Positions 55,595-64,000 of a stretch of DNA of 64,000 bases are shown piece by piece. The stretch covers positions 17,242-81,241 of the forward strand of contig JACCTH010000082.1 of NCBI GenBank assembly GCA_013812505.1, in the 5' to 3' direction. Source of the stretch: Acidimicrobiia bacterium (lineage in GTDB: Bacteria; Actinomycetota; Acidimicrobiia; Spongiisociales; ZC4RG35). The stretch's first letter is position 1. Each line of letters starts with the position of its first letter. Under the pieces are notes generated by a model. It was not told the origin of the DNA. It worked only from the letters and a program-made list of their open reading frames with translations, and did not search any database. A program made the translations under genes and the position numbers.

Positions 55595-57086
55595 GCCTAT
55601 CGGAAGCGGCGGTCGTCTCTCGTAGCCGCGTGAGGACGTGGTCCGGCAAAGGCCCATCCATCCTCCAAACCCAGTTGCCCTCCTCTTTTCCGGGGGTGTT
55701 CATCCGCGCTTCCGAACCGAGACCCAGCAGGTCCTGCACGGGGACGATTGCGGTCTCCGCTTTCGAGGCCATCACCAGCTCGATTAGGTCCCAGTTGATC
55801 TCCTCGCCGCGGGTGCCGACGCGTTCTAGCAACCGTCGGCGATGACGAGTGAGCCGCCGGCGATCATGGCGGCGGTTGTTCCCCCAGAACCAGCCGACAG
55901 TGGTGTCGTTGTCGTGGGTCCCGGTGTAAGCCACTACGTCAGGAGGGAAGTTGTCAGGATTGTGGAGGGCGGTCTCCGGCTCGTCGTCAAAGCCAAACTG
56001 GCCGACCCGCATGCCCGGGAATCCAAATCGCTGACGGAGAGCGGTGACGTCTGGAGTGATGACTCCGAGGTCCTCGGCGATGATCGGGAGCTGGCTCTGG
56101 CCTGCCAGCTCTTGGAAAAGGCCCACGCCCGGACCCGGAACCCATCGTCCTTTGACGGCTGTGACCTCGGTGGCCGGGATCTCCCAGTAGGCGCAGAAGC
56201 CGCGGAAGTGGTCCACACGGACCAAATCGAAACGAGACAAGGACGCCGTCATGCGCTCGTTCCACCACTTGTAACCGTCAGCCCTGAGCAGGTCCCAGCG
56301 GTAAAGCGGATTTCCCCAGCGCTGGCCCGTCTTGGAGAAATAGTCGGGCGGAACCCCGGCCACCACGGTCGGGTTGCCGCGGTCGTCAAGCTCGAACAAA
56401 TCCGGTTGCGACCAGACATCGGCCGAGTCGTGCGCCACAAAGATCGGCACGTCGCCGATCAACACGACACCGAGCTTGCGGCAATGGGCGCGCAAGGACT
56501 CCCACTGCTGGTGGAATAGATACTGGATGCCGACCTCAAGCTCCATTCGCCTGCGGACCTTGGCGATTGCCCGTGACAGCTCGGGTTGCTGCCGGAGCGC
56601 CAGCGCGCCGGGCCAGTCGGTCCAGGAGCGCAGGTCATTCGCTTCCTTCAACGCGGTATAGGCCGCGTAATTCTCCAGCCAGGGAGTTTTCAGAAACGAG
56701 GCGAGGCCACGATCGACTTCTTGTCGCGACGCCGCCTTGGACAACAGCTTCGACTTCTGTTTGATCAGCGGTCCGAATGCCACCTGATTTTTCGGAAGCT
56801 CGGTCAGGGGTTTGATCTCCCGGGCCGCGAGCAAGCCTCGTTCGACCAAATCGGGGAGGTCGATGAGTAACGGGTTGCCCGCGAAAGTCGAGGGTGATTG
56901 ATAAGGCGAGTCGCGATATCCGGTGGGACCAACCGGAAGCATCTGCCAATAGCGCTGCCCAGCCTCGGCCAGGATGGTGGCGAGCTGTCTCGCCTCGTTC
57001 CCGATGGTCCCGATCCCATGGGGCGACGGAAGCGAGCTCACATGCACCAGGACTCCGCCTGCCCGAGGCGTCCGAATCCGAGCCAA
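55533..57086 (-). CDS. malQ: 4-alpha-glucanotransferase
   Basis: GVLVHVSSLPSPHGIGTIG, YWQMLPVGPTG, RVDHFRGFCAYWEIPA, IAEDLGVITPDV, YTGTHDNDTTVGWF. Confidence 0.95.
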   Translation of the reverse strand: MARIRTPRAGGVLVHVSSLPSPHGIGTIGNEARQLATILAEAGQRYWQMLPVGPTGYRDSPYQSPSTFAGNPLLIDLPDLVERGLLAAREIKPLTELPKNQVAFGPLIKQKSKLLSKAASRQEVDRGLASFLKTPWLENYAAYTALKEANDLRSWTDWPGALALRQQPELSRAIAKVRRRMELEVGIQYLFHQQWESLRAHCRKLGVVLIGDVPIFVAHDSADVWSQPDLFELDDRGNPTVVAGVPPDYFSKTGQRWGNPLYRWDLLRADGYKWWNERMTASLSRFDLVRVDHFRGFCAYWEIPATEVTAVKGRWVPGPGVGLFQELAGQSQLPIIAEDLGVITPDVTALRQRFGFPGMRVGQFGFDDEPETALHNPDNFPPDVVAYTGTHDNDTTVGWFWGNNRRHDRRRLTRHRRRLLERVGTRGEEINWDLIELVMASKAETAIVPVQDLLGLGSEARMNTPGKEEGNWVWRMDGPLPDHVLTRLRETTAASDRHQTSDIRHQTDPRSDLKSDV

Positions 57087-57704
57087 TCAGCCCACCAGGG
57101 CGAAACGAACCGTGAGATTCACTACGACCTCTGCCGCGCCGGCTTCGACCGGCATCGAATCGGAGGCCAGCTTGGCCATCGCCCTTGGCTCCGGCGAGCG
57201 ACCATCCGCCTCGACGATCGCCGTCACCGACCCCAACCCGCGGCCGGCCAGAGCTGCGAGCTGCTCGGCCTTGGCTCGCGCTTCCTGGAACGCCATGTCG
57301 CGCGCCTGCGCGGCAACCGCCGATGGATCCCTGAGCGAGAACTCGATGCCGTTCATCTCGGCGCCGTTGCCAAGCGCGCTGAGCCCTGCCTGCAATTTCT
57401 CGCCTACCCGCTCCACCTCATCGAGGGCGACGCGCAGGGTATTGCGAGCGCGATAGCCGGCCGGGGCACCGTTGCGGTCGGTCTCCGCCCACAATGACAA
57501 GTCGGAGGTTTGCAGCGAGTCCCGAGTCACGCCGAGGCTGACCAGCACCTCGATCAGTCGGTGGGTCTTCTCGCCAACTTCGGCCAGGGCCGCGCCGGCT
57601 TCGGGTCGCTGCGCCGAAACGCCGAGGTTGATGGCGGCGCGGTCGGGGGCGGCCGAAGCCCGACCGGTGGCGGTGACGATCAAGCCGTTCTTCACTGGAG
57701 CCAA
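57087..57704 (-). CDS. SIMPL domain (DUF541) protein
   Basis: IVTATGRASAAPDRAAINLGV...DLSLWAETDRNGAPAGYRARNTLRV...ARAKAEQLAALAG. Confidence 0.88.
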   Translation of the reverse strand: MAPVKNGLIVTATGRASAAPDRAAINLGVSAQRPEAGAALAEVGEKTHRLIEVLVSLGVTRDSLQTSDLSLWAETDRNGAPAGYRARNTLRVALDEVERVGEKLQAGLSALGNGAEMNGIEFSLRDPSAVAAQARDMAFQEARAKAEQLAALAGRGLGSVTAIVEADGRSPEPRAMAKLASDSMPVEAGAAEVVVNLTVRFALVG

Positions 57705-57715
57705 GATAGGGACAA

Positions 57716-58867
57716 ATGGGACCCCTTCATGGATTGCGCGTTATCGAGATGGCGGGCATCGGCCCCATTCCCTTTGCGGGCATGATGCTCGCCGACTTCG
57801 GGGCCGACGTCATCAGAGTCGACCGACTGGCCTTGCCGACTCTGGCAGAGGTCGTGGGGGCCGACCCAACCGGCCGCGGCCGGCGATCGATCGCACTCGA
57901 TCTCAAAAAACCCGAAGCCAACGAGATCGCCCTCCAGCTGGTCGACACCGCCGACATCTTCATCGAGGGTTTTCGGCCCGGCGTGATGGAGCGGCTGGGC
58001 TTGGGACCTGAGGTTTGTCTCCGACGGCGTCCCAGCTTGGTCTACGGACGGATGACCGGTTGGGGACAAGACGGCCCCCGCGCCAAAACCGCTGGCCATG
58101 ACATCAACTATCTGTCGTTGACCGGGGTGCTGGCCGCGATTGGGACCAAGGAGCATTCGCTGCCGCCCCTCAATCTCATCGGCGATTACGGCGGGGGAGC
58201 CATGCTCCTCTTGGTGGGCGTCCTCGCCGGTGCCCTCGCCGCGCGCGGCGGTGGCGGGGGGCAAGTGGTCGACGCCGCCATGGTAGACGGGGTGTCGCTT
58301 CTCGCCTCGCTGGTTCACGGGCAGCTCGTCAACGGCGGCTGGGTCGAAGCAAGGCAGTCGAACCTCTTGGATGGCGGCGCCCCGTTTTATCGGACGTATC
58401 GGACGTCCGATGGCGAGGAAATGGCAGTTGGCGCCCTCGAGCCGCAGTTCTACGCCGACCTGCTGGCAGGTTTGGGTTTGACCGAGGCCGATCTGCCATC
58501 CCAACATGACCGAGACGGCTGGCCCGAGCTCACCCGCCGGTTTGCCGCCTCATTCGGTGCTCAGCCGCGAACTCATTGGGTCGAGGTTTTCACCAGAACC
58601 GACGCCTGTGTTTCCCCGGTGTTGAGTTGGAGCGAAGCCGTCGACGATCCGCACTTGCGGGCGCGTAGCGTCATGATCAGCGAGAACGGGATGCTTCAGG
58701 CTGCCCCGGCGCCTCGGTTCAGCGCCACTCCGCTTGATCCGATAAGGCCCTTGGTGAATGCCGGCGACGACACGAAGGTCATCTTGGCCAGCCTCGGTTA
58801 CGACGAGGACGCCATCGTTAAGCTCATTGCCGACAAGGTCGTCGGAGCGCCCAAAGCGAGGAATTGA
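57716..58867 (+). CDS. CaiB/BaiF CoA-transferase (alpha-methylacyl-CoA racemase-like)
   Basis: LRVIEMAGIGPIPFAGMMLADFGADVIRVDR...GRMTGWGQDGPRAKTAGHDINYLSLTGVL. Confidence 0.93.
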   Translation: MGPLHGLRVIEMAGIGPIPFAGMMLADFGADVIRVDRLALPTLAEVVGADPTGRGRRSIALDLKKPEANEIALQLVDTADIFIEGFRPGVMERLGLGPEVCLRRRPSLVYGRMTGWGQDGPRAKTAGHDINYLSLTGVLAAIGTKEHSLPPLNLIGDYGGGAMLLLVGVLAGALAARGGGGGQVVDAAMVDGVSLLASLVHGQLVNGGWVEARQSNLLDGGAPFYRTYRTSDGEEMAVGALEPQFYADLLAGLGLTEADLPSQHDRDGWPELTRRFAASFGAQPRTHWVEVFTRTDACVSPVLSWSEAVDDPHLRARSVMISENGMLQAAPAPRFSATPLDPIRPLVNAGDDTKVILASLGYDEDAIVKLIADKVVGAPKARN

Positions 58868-60711
58868 TGGTCCCAAGAAACGTCGCCGCCGAAAGCGCGG
58901 CGATTGATGCCGCAGTCGAGGGCAAGACCCTCATCGCTCTTTTTGATCGAAACGCCAACACCTATGGCGACAAAGCTGCGTTCCACTGGAAGGAAGGCGA
59001 TCTCTGGCGTCACCTCACCTGGGCGCAATATCGCAAAGCGGTCCACGAAGCAGCGGCCGGTCTGATCTCCATCGGAGTCAGCCCGAATGACTTCGTCGCC
59101 ATCATGTCCGGCAACCGTCCCGAGCACGTCATCGCCGACTTGGCCGCGATCCATGCGGGCGCCGCCGGCGTGACGATCTATTCGACGCTCGCTCAGAACC
59201 AGATCCAATACGTCGCCTCTAACTGCGCGGCCAAAGTGGCGATCCTCGAGGACCTCTCGTTCATGAAACGGTGGGAAGCGATCAAAGACGAGCTTCCCGA
59301 TCTGCAGTATGTCGTCTTGCTGGAAGGCGCCGAGAATTACGACACCGTCGATTGGGTCCTGCCCTGGGACGACCTTCTCGAACGGGGGCGCCAGGCACTG
59401 GCCTCTGACCCCGAGATAGTCGAACGCACGGCAAGCGGGGCGCGTCCCGACGGGCTTGCCACGTTGATCTATACCTCGGGCACCACCGGCGTTCCCAAAG
59501 GAGTGATGATCAGCCACCGCAACGTCGTGTGGACCGCCGAATGCCTACGGCGAGGGGCAAAGCTCGGCGACAACCCCCGCATGGTCTCGTACCTGCCGCT
59601 CGCTCACATCGCCGAGCGGATGTCAACTCACTATCTGGGCGTGTATCTCGCCGGCGAGGTTTGGTACTGCCCCGACATTGGTCTCGTCCTCGAGTATGTG
59701 CAGAAGGCTCGCCCAACGATGTTTGTCGCCGTCCCACGGGTGTGGGAGAAGTTCCACAACCGGCTCCAAGCTCGATTCGGCGAAGACCCCAAGCGCGAGA
59801 AGCTGATTCGCAACGCCGCTGCCCACGGGGCCGAGATGATGCGGCTCCAGCAATCGGGCAAGTCGATGGGGTTGCTCGATCGGGTCAAGCATGTGCTGTT
59901 CGAACGGGTCATCTATTCGAAGATTCGTCACGGGCTCGGGATGGACGCGCTCGAGGTGGCGATCACCGCCGCGGCCCCGATCAGCCCCGACCTCATCTAC
60001 TTCTTCCGCGGCATCGGAGTGCCGCTGTTCGAGCTCTACGGGATGACCGAATCCACCGGCCCCGCCACCAGCAACCTCCCCGGCGAAGAAAGAATCGGCA
60101 GCGTCGGCAAGCCCTTGCCGGGGGTCGAGATCGCTCTGGGCGAGGACGGGGAGATTCTTATGCGCGGCGGCGTGATCACCGGCGGCTACTACCAGATGGC
60201 GGAGGAGTCGGCGGAGACCTTCGACTCAGAAGGCTGGCTCCACTCGGGCGATCTCGGCCGCTTCGATGACGACGGCTTTCTCCATATCGTGGGCCGGAAG
60301 AAGGACATCATCATCAACGCCGCCGGCAAGAACATCGCCCCGGCGAAGTTGGAAACGTCGATGAAGAACCATCCTCTGGTAGCGCAGGCGTGCATGGTCG
60401 GGGACGGCCGTCCCTTTATGTCGATGCTGCTTGCTATCGATTCCGAGGAAGCACCTGGCTGGGCAGGGAAGAACGGCGTTGTCTTCACCGACCTGCAGTC
60501 ATTCAGCGAGCTGCCCGAGGTCCGCGCTGAGTTGCAGACAGCGTTGGACCTGGCCAACCAAGAGGTGTCGCGGGTCGAACAGATCAAGAAGTTCACGATC
60601 GTGTCCGATATTTGGACTCCTGACAGTGGTGAGATCACGCCGTCGCTCAAGCTCAAGCGCAATGTCGTGCTCGACAAGTACAAGAGCGCTATCGAAGGCA
60701 TGTATTCCTAA
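58864..60711 (+). CDS. long-chain acyl-CoA synthetase
   Basis: LIYTSGTTGVPKGVMISHRNV, ELYGMTESTGPATSN, GWLHSGDLGRFDDDGFLHIVGRKKDIIINAAGKNIAP. Confidence 0.93.
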   Translation: MMVPRNVAAESAAIDAAVEGKTLIALFDRNANTYGDKAAFHWKEGDLWRHLTWAQYRKAVHEAAAGLISIGVSPNDFVAIMSGNRPEHVIADLAAIHAGAAGVTIYSTLAQNQIQYVASNCAAKVAILEDLSFMKRWEAIKDELPDLQYVVLLEGAENYDTVDWVLPWDDLLERGRQALASDPEIVERTASGARPDGLATLIYTSGTTGVPKGVMISHRNVVWTAECLRRGAKLGDNPRMVSYLPLAHIAERMSTHYLGVYLAGEVWYCPDIGLVLEYVQKARPTMFVAVPRVWEKFHNRLQARFGEDPKREKLIRNAAAHGAEMMRLQQSGKSMGLLDRVKHVLFERVIYSKIRHGLGMDALEVAITAAAPISPDLIYFFRGIGVPLFELYGMTESTGPATSNLPGEERIGSVGKPLPGVEIALGEDGEILMRGGVITGGYYQMAEESAETFDSEGWLHSGDLGRFDDDGFLHIVGRKKDIIINAAGKNIAPAKLETSMKNHPLVAQACMVGDGRPFMSMLLAIDSEEAPGWAGKNGVVFTDLQSFSELPEVRAELQTALDLANQEVSRVEQIKKFTIVSDIWTPDSGEITPSLKLKRNVVLDKYKSAIEGMYS

Positions 60712-60724
60712 CAGGGGAGGACGC

Positions 60725-62410
60725 TTGGGGGAGAGCAAACCTTTGCAGTCGGTCGCGACCCTTCTCACGCTTGCCGCCCTGTTGCTCGCCACTCCTGCGG
60801 TCGGGCAAACCATCGACCCCTATGCCTCGGACCCGGTCGATCTAATCGCTTTGCGCGAGGAGACGCAGACCTACTCGAGTGGCATCGACATTTGGGAGGT
60901 CTGGATCTGCCAGGTCCCCAATGGCACCGTGCCCCTCACCGCGGCTGGGGTGGCGGCCACCGTCGAGGGCGGGGTTCGACCCTATTTTGAGTCAATCTCG
61001 GGCGGGAATTACGCCTCCAGCTTTCGAACAGGCGGAGTGGTGACGGCCTCCTCACCTTCGAGCTGGCCCGACAACCCGTTCATCTATCAGACCGAATGTG
61101 AGGACCTGGCCGCGGCGGCGGCGAACCCGGGTGCGTCCGGGGTGATCGTCGTGGTTAACGTCGACTACTCGGGTGGATATGCCACTGGCGGATTCCCCTG
61201 CCTCCCGGGGTTTCTCTGCCCCGAGACGTTCCCGGCCAACGGCCGCATTGCCGTTGTGGGCGCTGCCACGGTCGCGGTAATCGGCGGTTTTCCGCCCGCA
61301 CTGCGAACCATTGCCCACGAAATCGGTCACACCGTTTTTTGGCCGCATTCATATGGCGGCTTGCTCGACTTCGAGAACGGCGTGGTCTACGAGTACGACA
61401 ACCCGATGGACGTAATGAGCGGCGGGGACCACGAGACCCTCGACATCGGCACGATCGCCATCAACCGCTATGCCGCGGGCTGGATCGGGCCTGACAACGT
61501 CATCTTCCACCGCGGTGGCACGCTCACCTATCAGATTGGCTCGTCGAGCGGAGTGCAGATCCTGGTGCTTCCCACCGAGGTAACCGGCATCTATGAGACG
61601 GTCGGGGTCAGGTTCGCGTCGGGATACGACAGCGGGTTACCCGCCGAGGGAGTCGAGGTTTACCGAGTCGACCAATCGGCCGCGGTCTGTGACTTCGTGA
61701 TCGCCGGGCAGTGCTCGGGCCCTGATCGAAGAATTAGTCAAGTTCCCGCCCTCGAAGATCCCGCGGCGACCGCTCACGTCTATCCGGAGGGCGCAACTTT
61801 TGTCGTCCGCGGGGTGACGATCACCGTCGGGACCCGGTTCGGAAACGCGTTCAATCTCCTCGTCAGCGGCGCCGCCGTGGCCGAGCGCTTTATCGATGAA
61901 AACGGCAACCCGCACGAATCAAACATCGAGTTCATTGCAGAGCACGGGATCACCCGTGGCTGCAACCCGCCGGTGGTCGACCGATTCTGCCCGGCGGGCA
62001 TCGTCACTCGAGCAGAGATGGCGGCGTTCTTGTTGAGCGCCATCGGCCAGTCCCCGGCGACGAGTTATCAGGGCACCTTCAGCGACGTCCCGGCCGGCCT
62101 CTGGTACACGCCATATGTGGAGGCGCTTGCCGCCCTCGGCTACACGACCGGTCTGGGAGACGGGACCTACGCCCCGAACCAAGCGGTGTCGCGCGCTGAG
62201 ATGGCTGCCTTCCTCGCCCGCGTCTTTGCGCTGGCGCCGGCTTCGAGCTCGGGCTTCTCCGATGTCGCAGCGGGGGAGTGGTACGCGAGCGCGGTGGACT
62301 CGATCCGCGCCGCCGGCATCACTACCGGCTGCACGCCGTCCACCTACTGCCCCCACGACGCCGTCCTCCGCGAACAGATGGCCACGTTCCTCGCCCGCGC
62401 ATTGGGTTAA
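60725..62410 (+). CDS. secreted zinc metalloprotease-like protein with C-terminal SLH domains
   Basis: Signal peptide; HEIGHTVFWPH and MDVMSGG (metzincin-like zinc site and Met-turn); three SLH repeats (TRAEMAAFL..., SRAEMAAFLARVF, LREQMATFLARALG). Confidence 0.8.
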   Translation: MGESKPLQSVATLLTLAALLLATPAVGQTIDPYASDPVDLIALREETQTYSSGIDIWEVWICQVPNGTVPLTAAGVAATVEGGVRPYFESISGGNYASSFRTGGVVTASSPSSWPDNPFIYQTECEDLAAAAANPGASGVIVVVNVDYSGGYATGGFPCLPGFLCPETFPANGRIAVVGAATVAVIGGFPPALRTIAHEIGHTVFWPHSYGGLLDFENGVVYEYDNPMDVMSGGDHETLDIGTIAINRYAAGWIGPDNVIFHRGGTLTYQIGSSSGVQILVLPTEVTGIYETVGVRFASGYDSGLPAEGVEVYRVDQSAAVCDFVIAGQCSGPDRRISQVPALEDPAATAHVYPEGATFVVRGVTITVGTRFGNAFNLLVSGAAVAERFIDENGNPHESNIEFIAEHGITRGCNPPVVDRFCPAGIVTRAEMAAFLLSAIGQSPATSYQGTFSDVPAGLWYTPYVEALAALGYTTGLGDGTYAPNQAVSRAEMAAFLARVFALAPASSSGFSDVAAGEWYASAVDSIRAAGITTGCTPSTYCPHDAVLREQMATFLARALG

Positions 62411-62413
62411 TTT

Positions 62414-62464
62414 TGCGAACCCTGGGTTGGTATCCGTGCGGGACACGGATACCAGCCCACAGAA
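62414..62464. repeat. intergenic hairpin repeat, copy C (opposite orientation to A)
   Basis: TGCGAACCCTGGGTTGGTATCCGTGcgggaCACGGATACCAGCCCACAGAA; 16-bp stem with one G-T wobble. Confidence 0.65.
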
Positions 62465-62483
62465 TGAAAAAGCGGAGGCGAAC

Positions 62484-63794
62484 TTGATCGATTTCATTGG
62501 GCGGGTGGCCATCGTCACCGGCGCCGGCGGGGGATTGGGACGGAGCTACGCCTGGGAGCTGGCGTGGCGCGGGGCGAAGGTCGTGGTAAACGACCTCGGC
62601 GGATCGGTCGATGGGACCGGAGCTTCGACCAAGGCTGCTGACGTTGTGGTCGAGGCGATCACTCAGGCCGGTGGAGAGGCGGTCGCCAACTACGAATCGG
62701 TCGCGACGGCTGCGGGGGGAGAAGCCATCGTCGAGGCTGCCCTCGAAAGCTTTGGACAAGTTGACATCGTCATCAACAATGCCGGCATCCTGCGCGACCG
62801 GAGCTTTGCCAATCTGACCTGGGAGGAGATCGACGGCGTCGTCAACACGCATTTGCTCGGCGCCTTCAACGTTTCCCAGCCCGCATTTCGGGCGATGAAG
62901 GAAGCCAACTATGGGCGGTTCGTTTTCACCTCATCGAACGCTGGGCTCTTTGGCAACTTCGGGCAGGCAAATTACGGCGCCGCCAAAGCCGGCCTCGTCG
63001 GCCTTTCCAACGTCATCGCCATCGAGGGCGCCAAATACGGGATCCAATCGAATGTAATCGCCCCGGTGGCGAGAACTCGCATGACCGAACAGTTGCTCGG
63101 ACCGATGGCCGAATTGGTCGAACCTCTCCAGGTAACGCCGATGGTGGTCTTCCTCTGCTCGGAGCAAAACCCATTCACGCATGAGATCTTCACGGCTGGC
63201 GGCGGCCGCTACGGACGCATCTTCATCGGGACCAACAACGGGTGGTTCGCCGGCCGCGGGGTCTTTCCCACCGTCGATCACATCGCCTCCCACCTCGACG
63301 AGATTCGAGACATCAGCTCGTATGAGATTCCACTCTCATCTAATGAGGAGATCATGATCATCGGCCGGGCCCTCGCTGCTCCTCCGAGCGGAGTGATTCC
63401 TGATGCGCGGCGCTGGGTCGAGGTCAATATCTCGAGGGATCTGTTCGCAGATCAGATGGAGCCAGGCGAGGAAGCTAACGAAGGTTTTACCCATTGGGTT
63501 TCTTTGCCCGACTACCTACCCAATATCCTCAAGGACCCAGACCTCGCTCAGGATCTCACCCCGCTACTGGACGAGCTCAAGAAGCACCCCGAGATCTCAC
63601 AAGCTGTCCATTACGATCGTGAGGTCGTGGCGGTGACGACCTCGATGGCAAGTGAGGACCTTCGCAGCCTCGTCGCCGCGTTTTTGCAACCGCATATTGC
63701 CGTCGACTGGCAGAAGGCAGATCGTCGTCCCTTCGACCTTGATGGCAGCACCTTTGCAGCCGGATACCCTGGTCCCCGGACGACTATCGAATAG
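62484..63794 (+). CDS. SDR family dehydrogenase (MFE-2-like) with C-terminal extension
   Basis: VAIVTGAGGGLGRSYAWELAWRGAKVVVNDLGGSVDGTG...NNAGILRDRSFANLT...FTSSNAGLFGNFGQANYGAAKAGL; TTG start. Confidence 0.88.
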   Translation: MIDFIGRVAIVTGAGGGLGRSYAWELAWRGAKVVVNDLGGSVDGTGASTKAADVVVEAITQAGGEAVANYESVATAAGGEAIVEAALESFGQVDIVINNAGILRDRSFANLTWEEIDGVVNTHLLGAFNVSQPAFRAMKEANYGRFVFTSSNAGLFGNFGQANYGAAKAGLVGLSNVIAIEGAKYGIQSNVIAPVARTRMTEQLLGPMAELVEPLQVTPMVVFLCSEQNPFTHEIFTAGGGRYGRIFIGTNNGWFAGRGVFPTVDHIASHLDEIRDISSYEIPLSSNEEIMIIGRALAAPPSGVIPDARRWVEVNISRDLFADQMEPGEEANEGFTHWVSLPDYLPNILKDPDLAQDLTPLLDELKKHPEISQAVHYDREVVAVTTSMASEDLRSLVAAFLQPHIAVDWQKADRRPFDLDGSTFAAGYPGPRTTIE

Positions 63795-63813
63795 ACCGGA
63801 TAGGCTCTTCTGC

Positions 63814-64000
63814 ATGTCCACCAACCAGCAAGTCGACGCTGCGATCGATCGGCTACTGGCCGAATCGCCGCCCCGCGACCTCCCGCCGACGGAGTTCTGG
63901 GGCCATCAGTTCGACGCCGGATTGGCCTTTGTGCATTTCCCGCAAGGCGACGGTGGCCTCGGCCTCGCGCCCGGAGTGCAGCGGCATATCAACGAGCGTC
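63814..64000 (+). CDS. acyl-CoA dehydrogenase-like, N-terminal fragment (cut by window end)
   Basis: MSTNQQVDAAIDRLLAESPPRDLPPTEFWGHQFDAGLAFVHFPQGDGGLGL. Confidence 0.6.
   Translation, partial: MSTNQQVDAAIDRLLAESPPRDLPPTEFWGHQFDAGLAFVHFPQGDGGLGLAPGVQRHINER

Overview
The window is gene-dense, high-GC bacterial chromosome that looks actinobacterial, possibly Acidimicrobiia-like (an inference from gene content and protein style). I saw no rRNA, tRNA, CRISPR array or intact transposon. Main content in order: trpD; a Fur-family regulator with a perfect TTGCAA-N5-TTGCAA operator in front of an ECF nickel/cobalt transporter; a complete cytochrome c maturation cluster on the minus strand (ccmG/H/F/E/D/C/B/A), including a 33-aa ccmD absent from the ORF track; pyk; a VanW protein; a RecB-like nuclease followed by twin dynamin-like GTPases and MscS; a SatD module; an ADH/MFS pair in which the MFS gene may use a CTG start; an LEA-like repeat protein; an SNase + lamin-tail lipoprotein; a four-gene HerA - SbcD/Mre11 - SbcC/Rad50 - NurA DNA-end-processing operon; gpsA and ychF; gcvP with a structured leader; a VEP-repeat protein; a histone H1-like Lys/Ala protein; a mannosylglycerate synthase divergent from a GDP-mannose pyrophosphorylase; menC/menD/isochorismate synthase; murI; sufE and a sulfurtransferase; malQ; CoA transferase and acyl-CoA ligase; an S-layer-type metalloprotease; and SDR and acyl-CoA dehydrogenase genes. 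The best candidates for something undescribed are (i) a three-copy intergenic hairpin family with conserved arms (GAACCCwGGGTTCGC and TCTGTGGGCTG) and a variable but still base-paired core, found at gene 3' ends, and (ii) the archaeal-style HerA-Mre11-Rad50-NurA operon, whose HerA has a degenerate P-loop. All calls come from reading the sequence and remembered family motifs; no searches were run.
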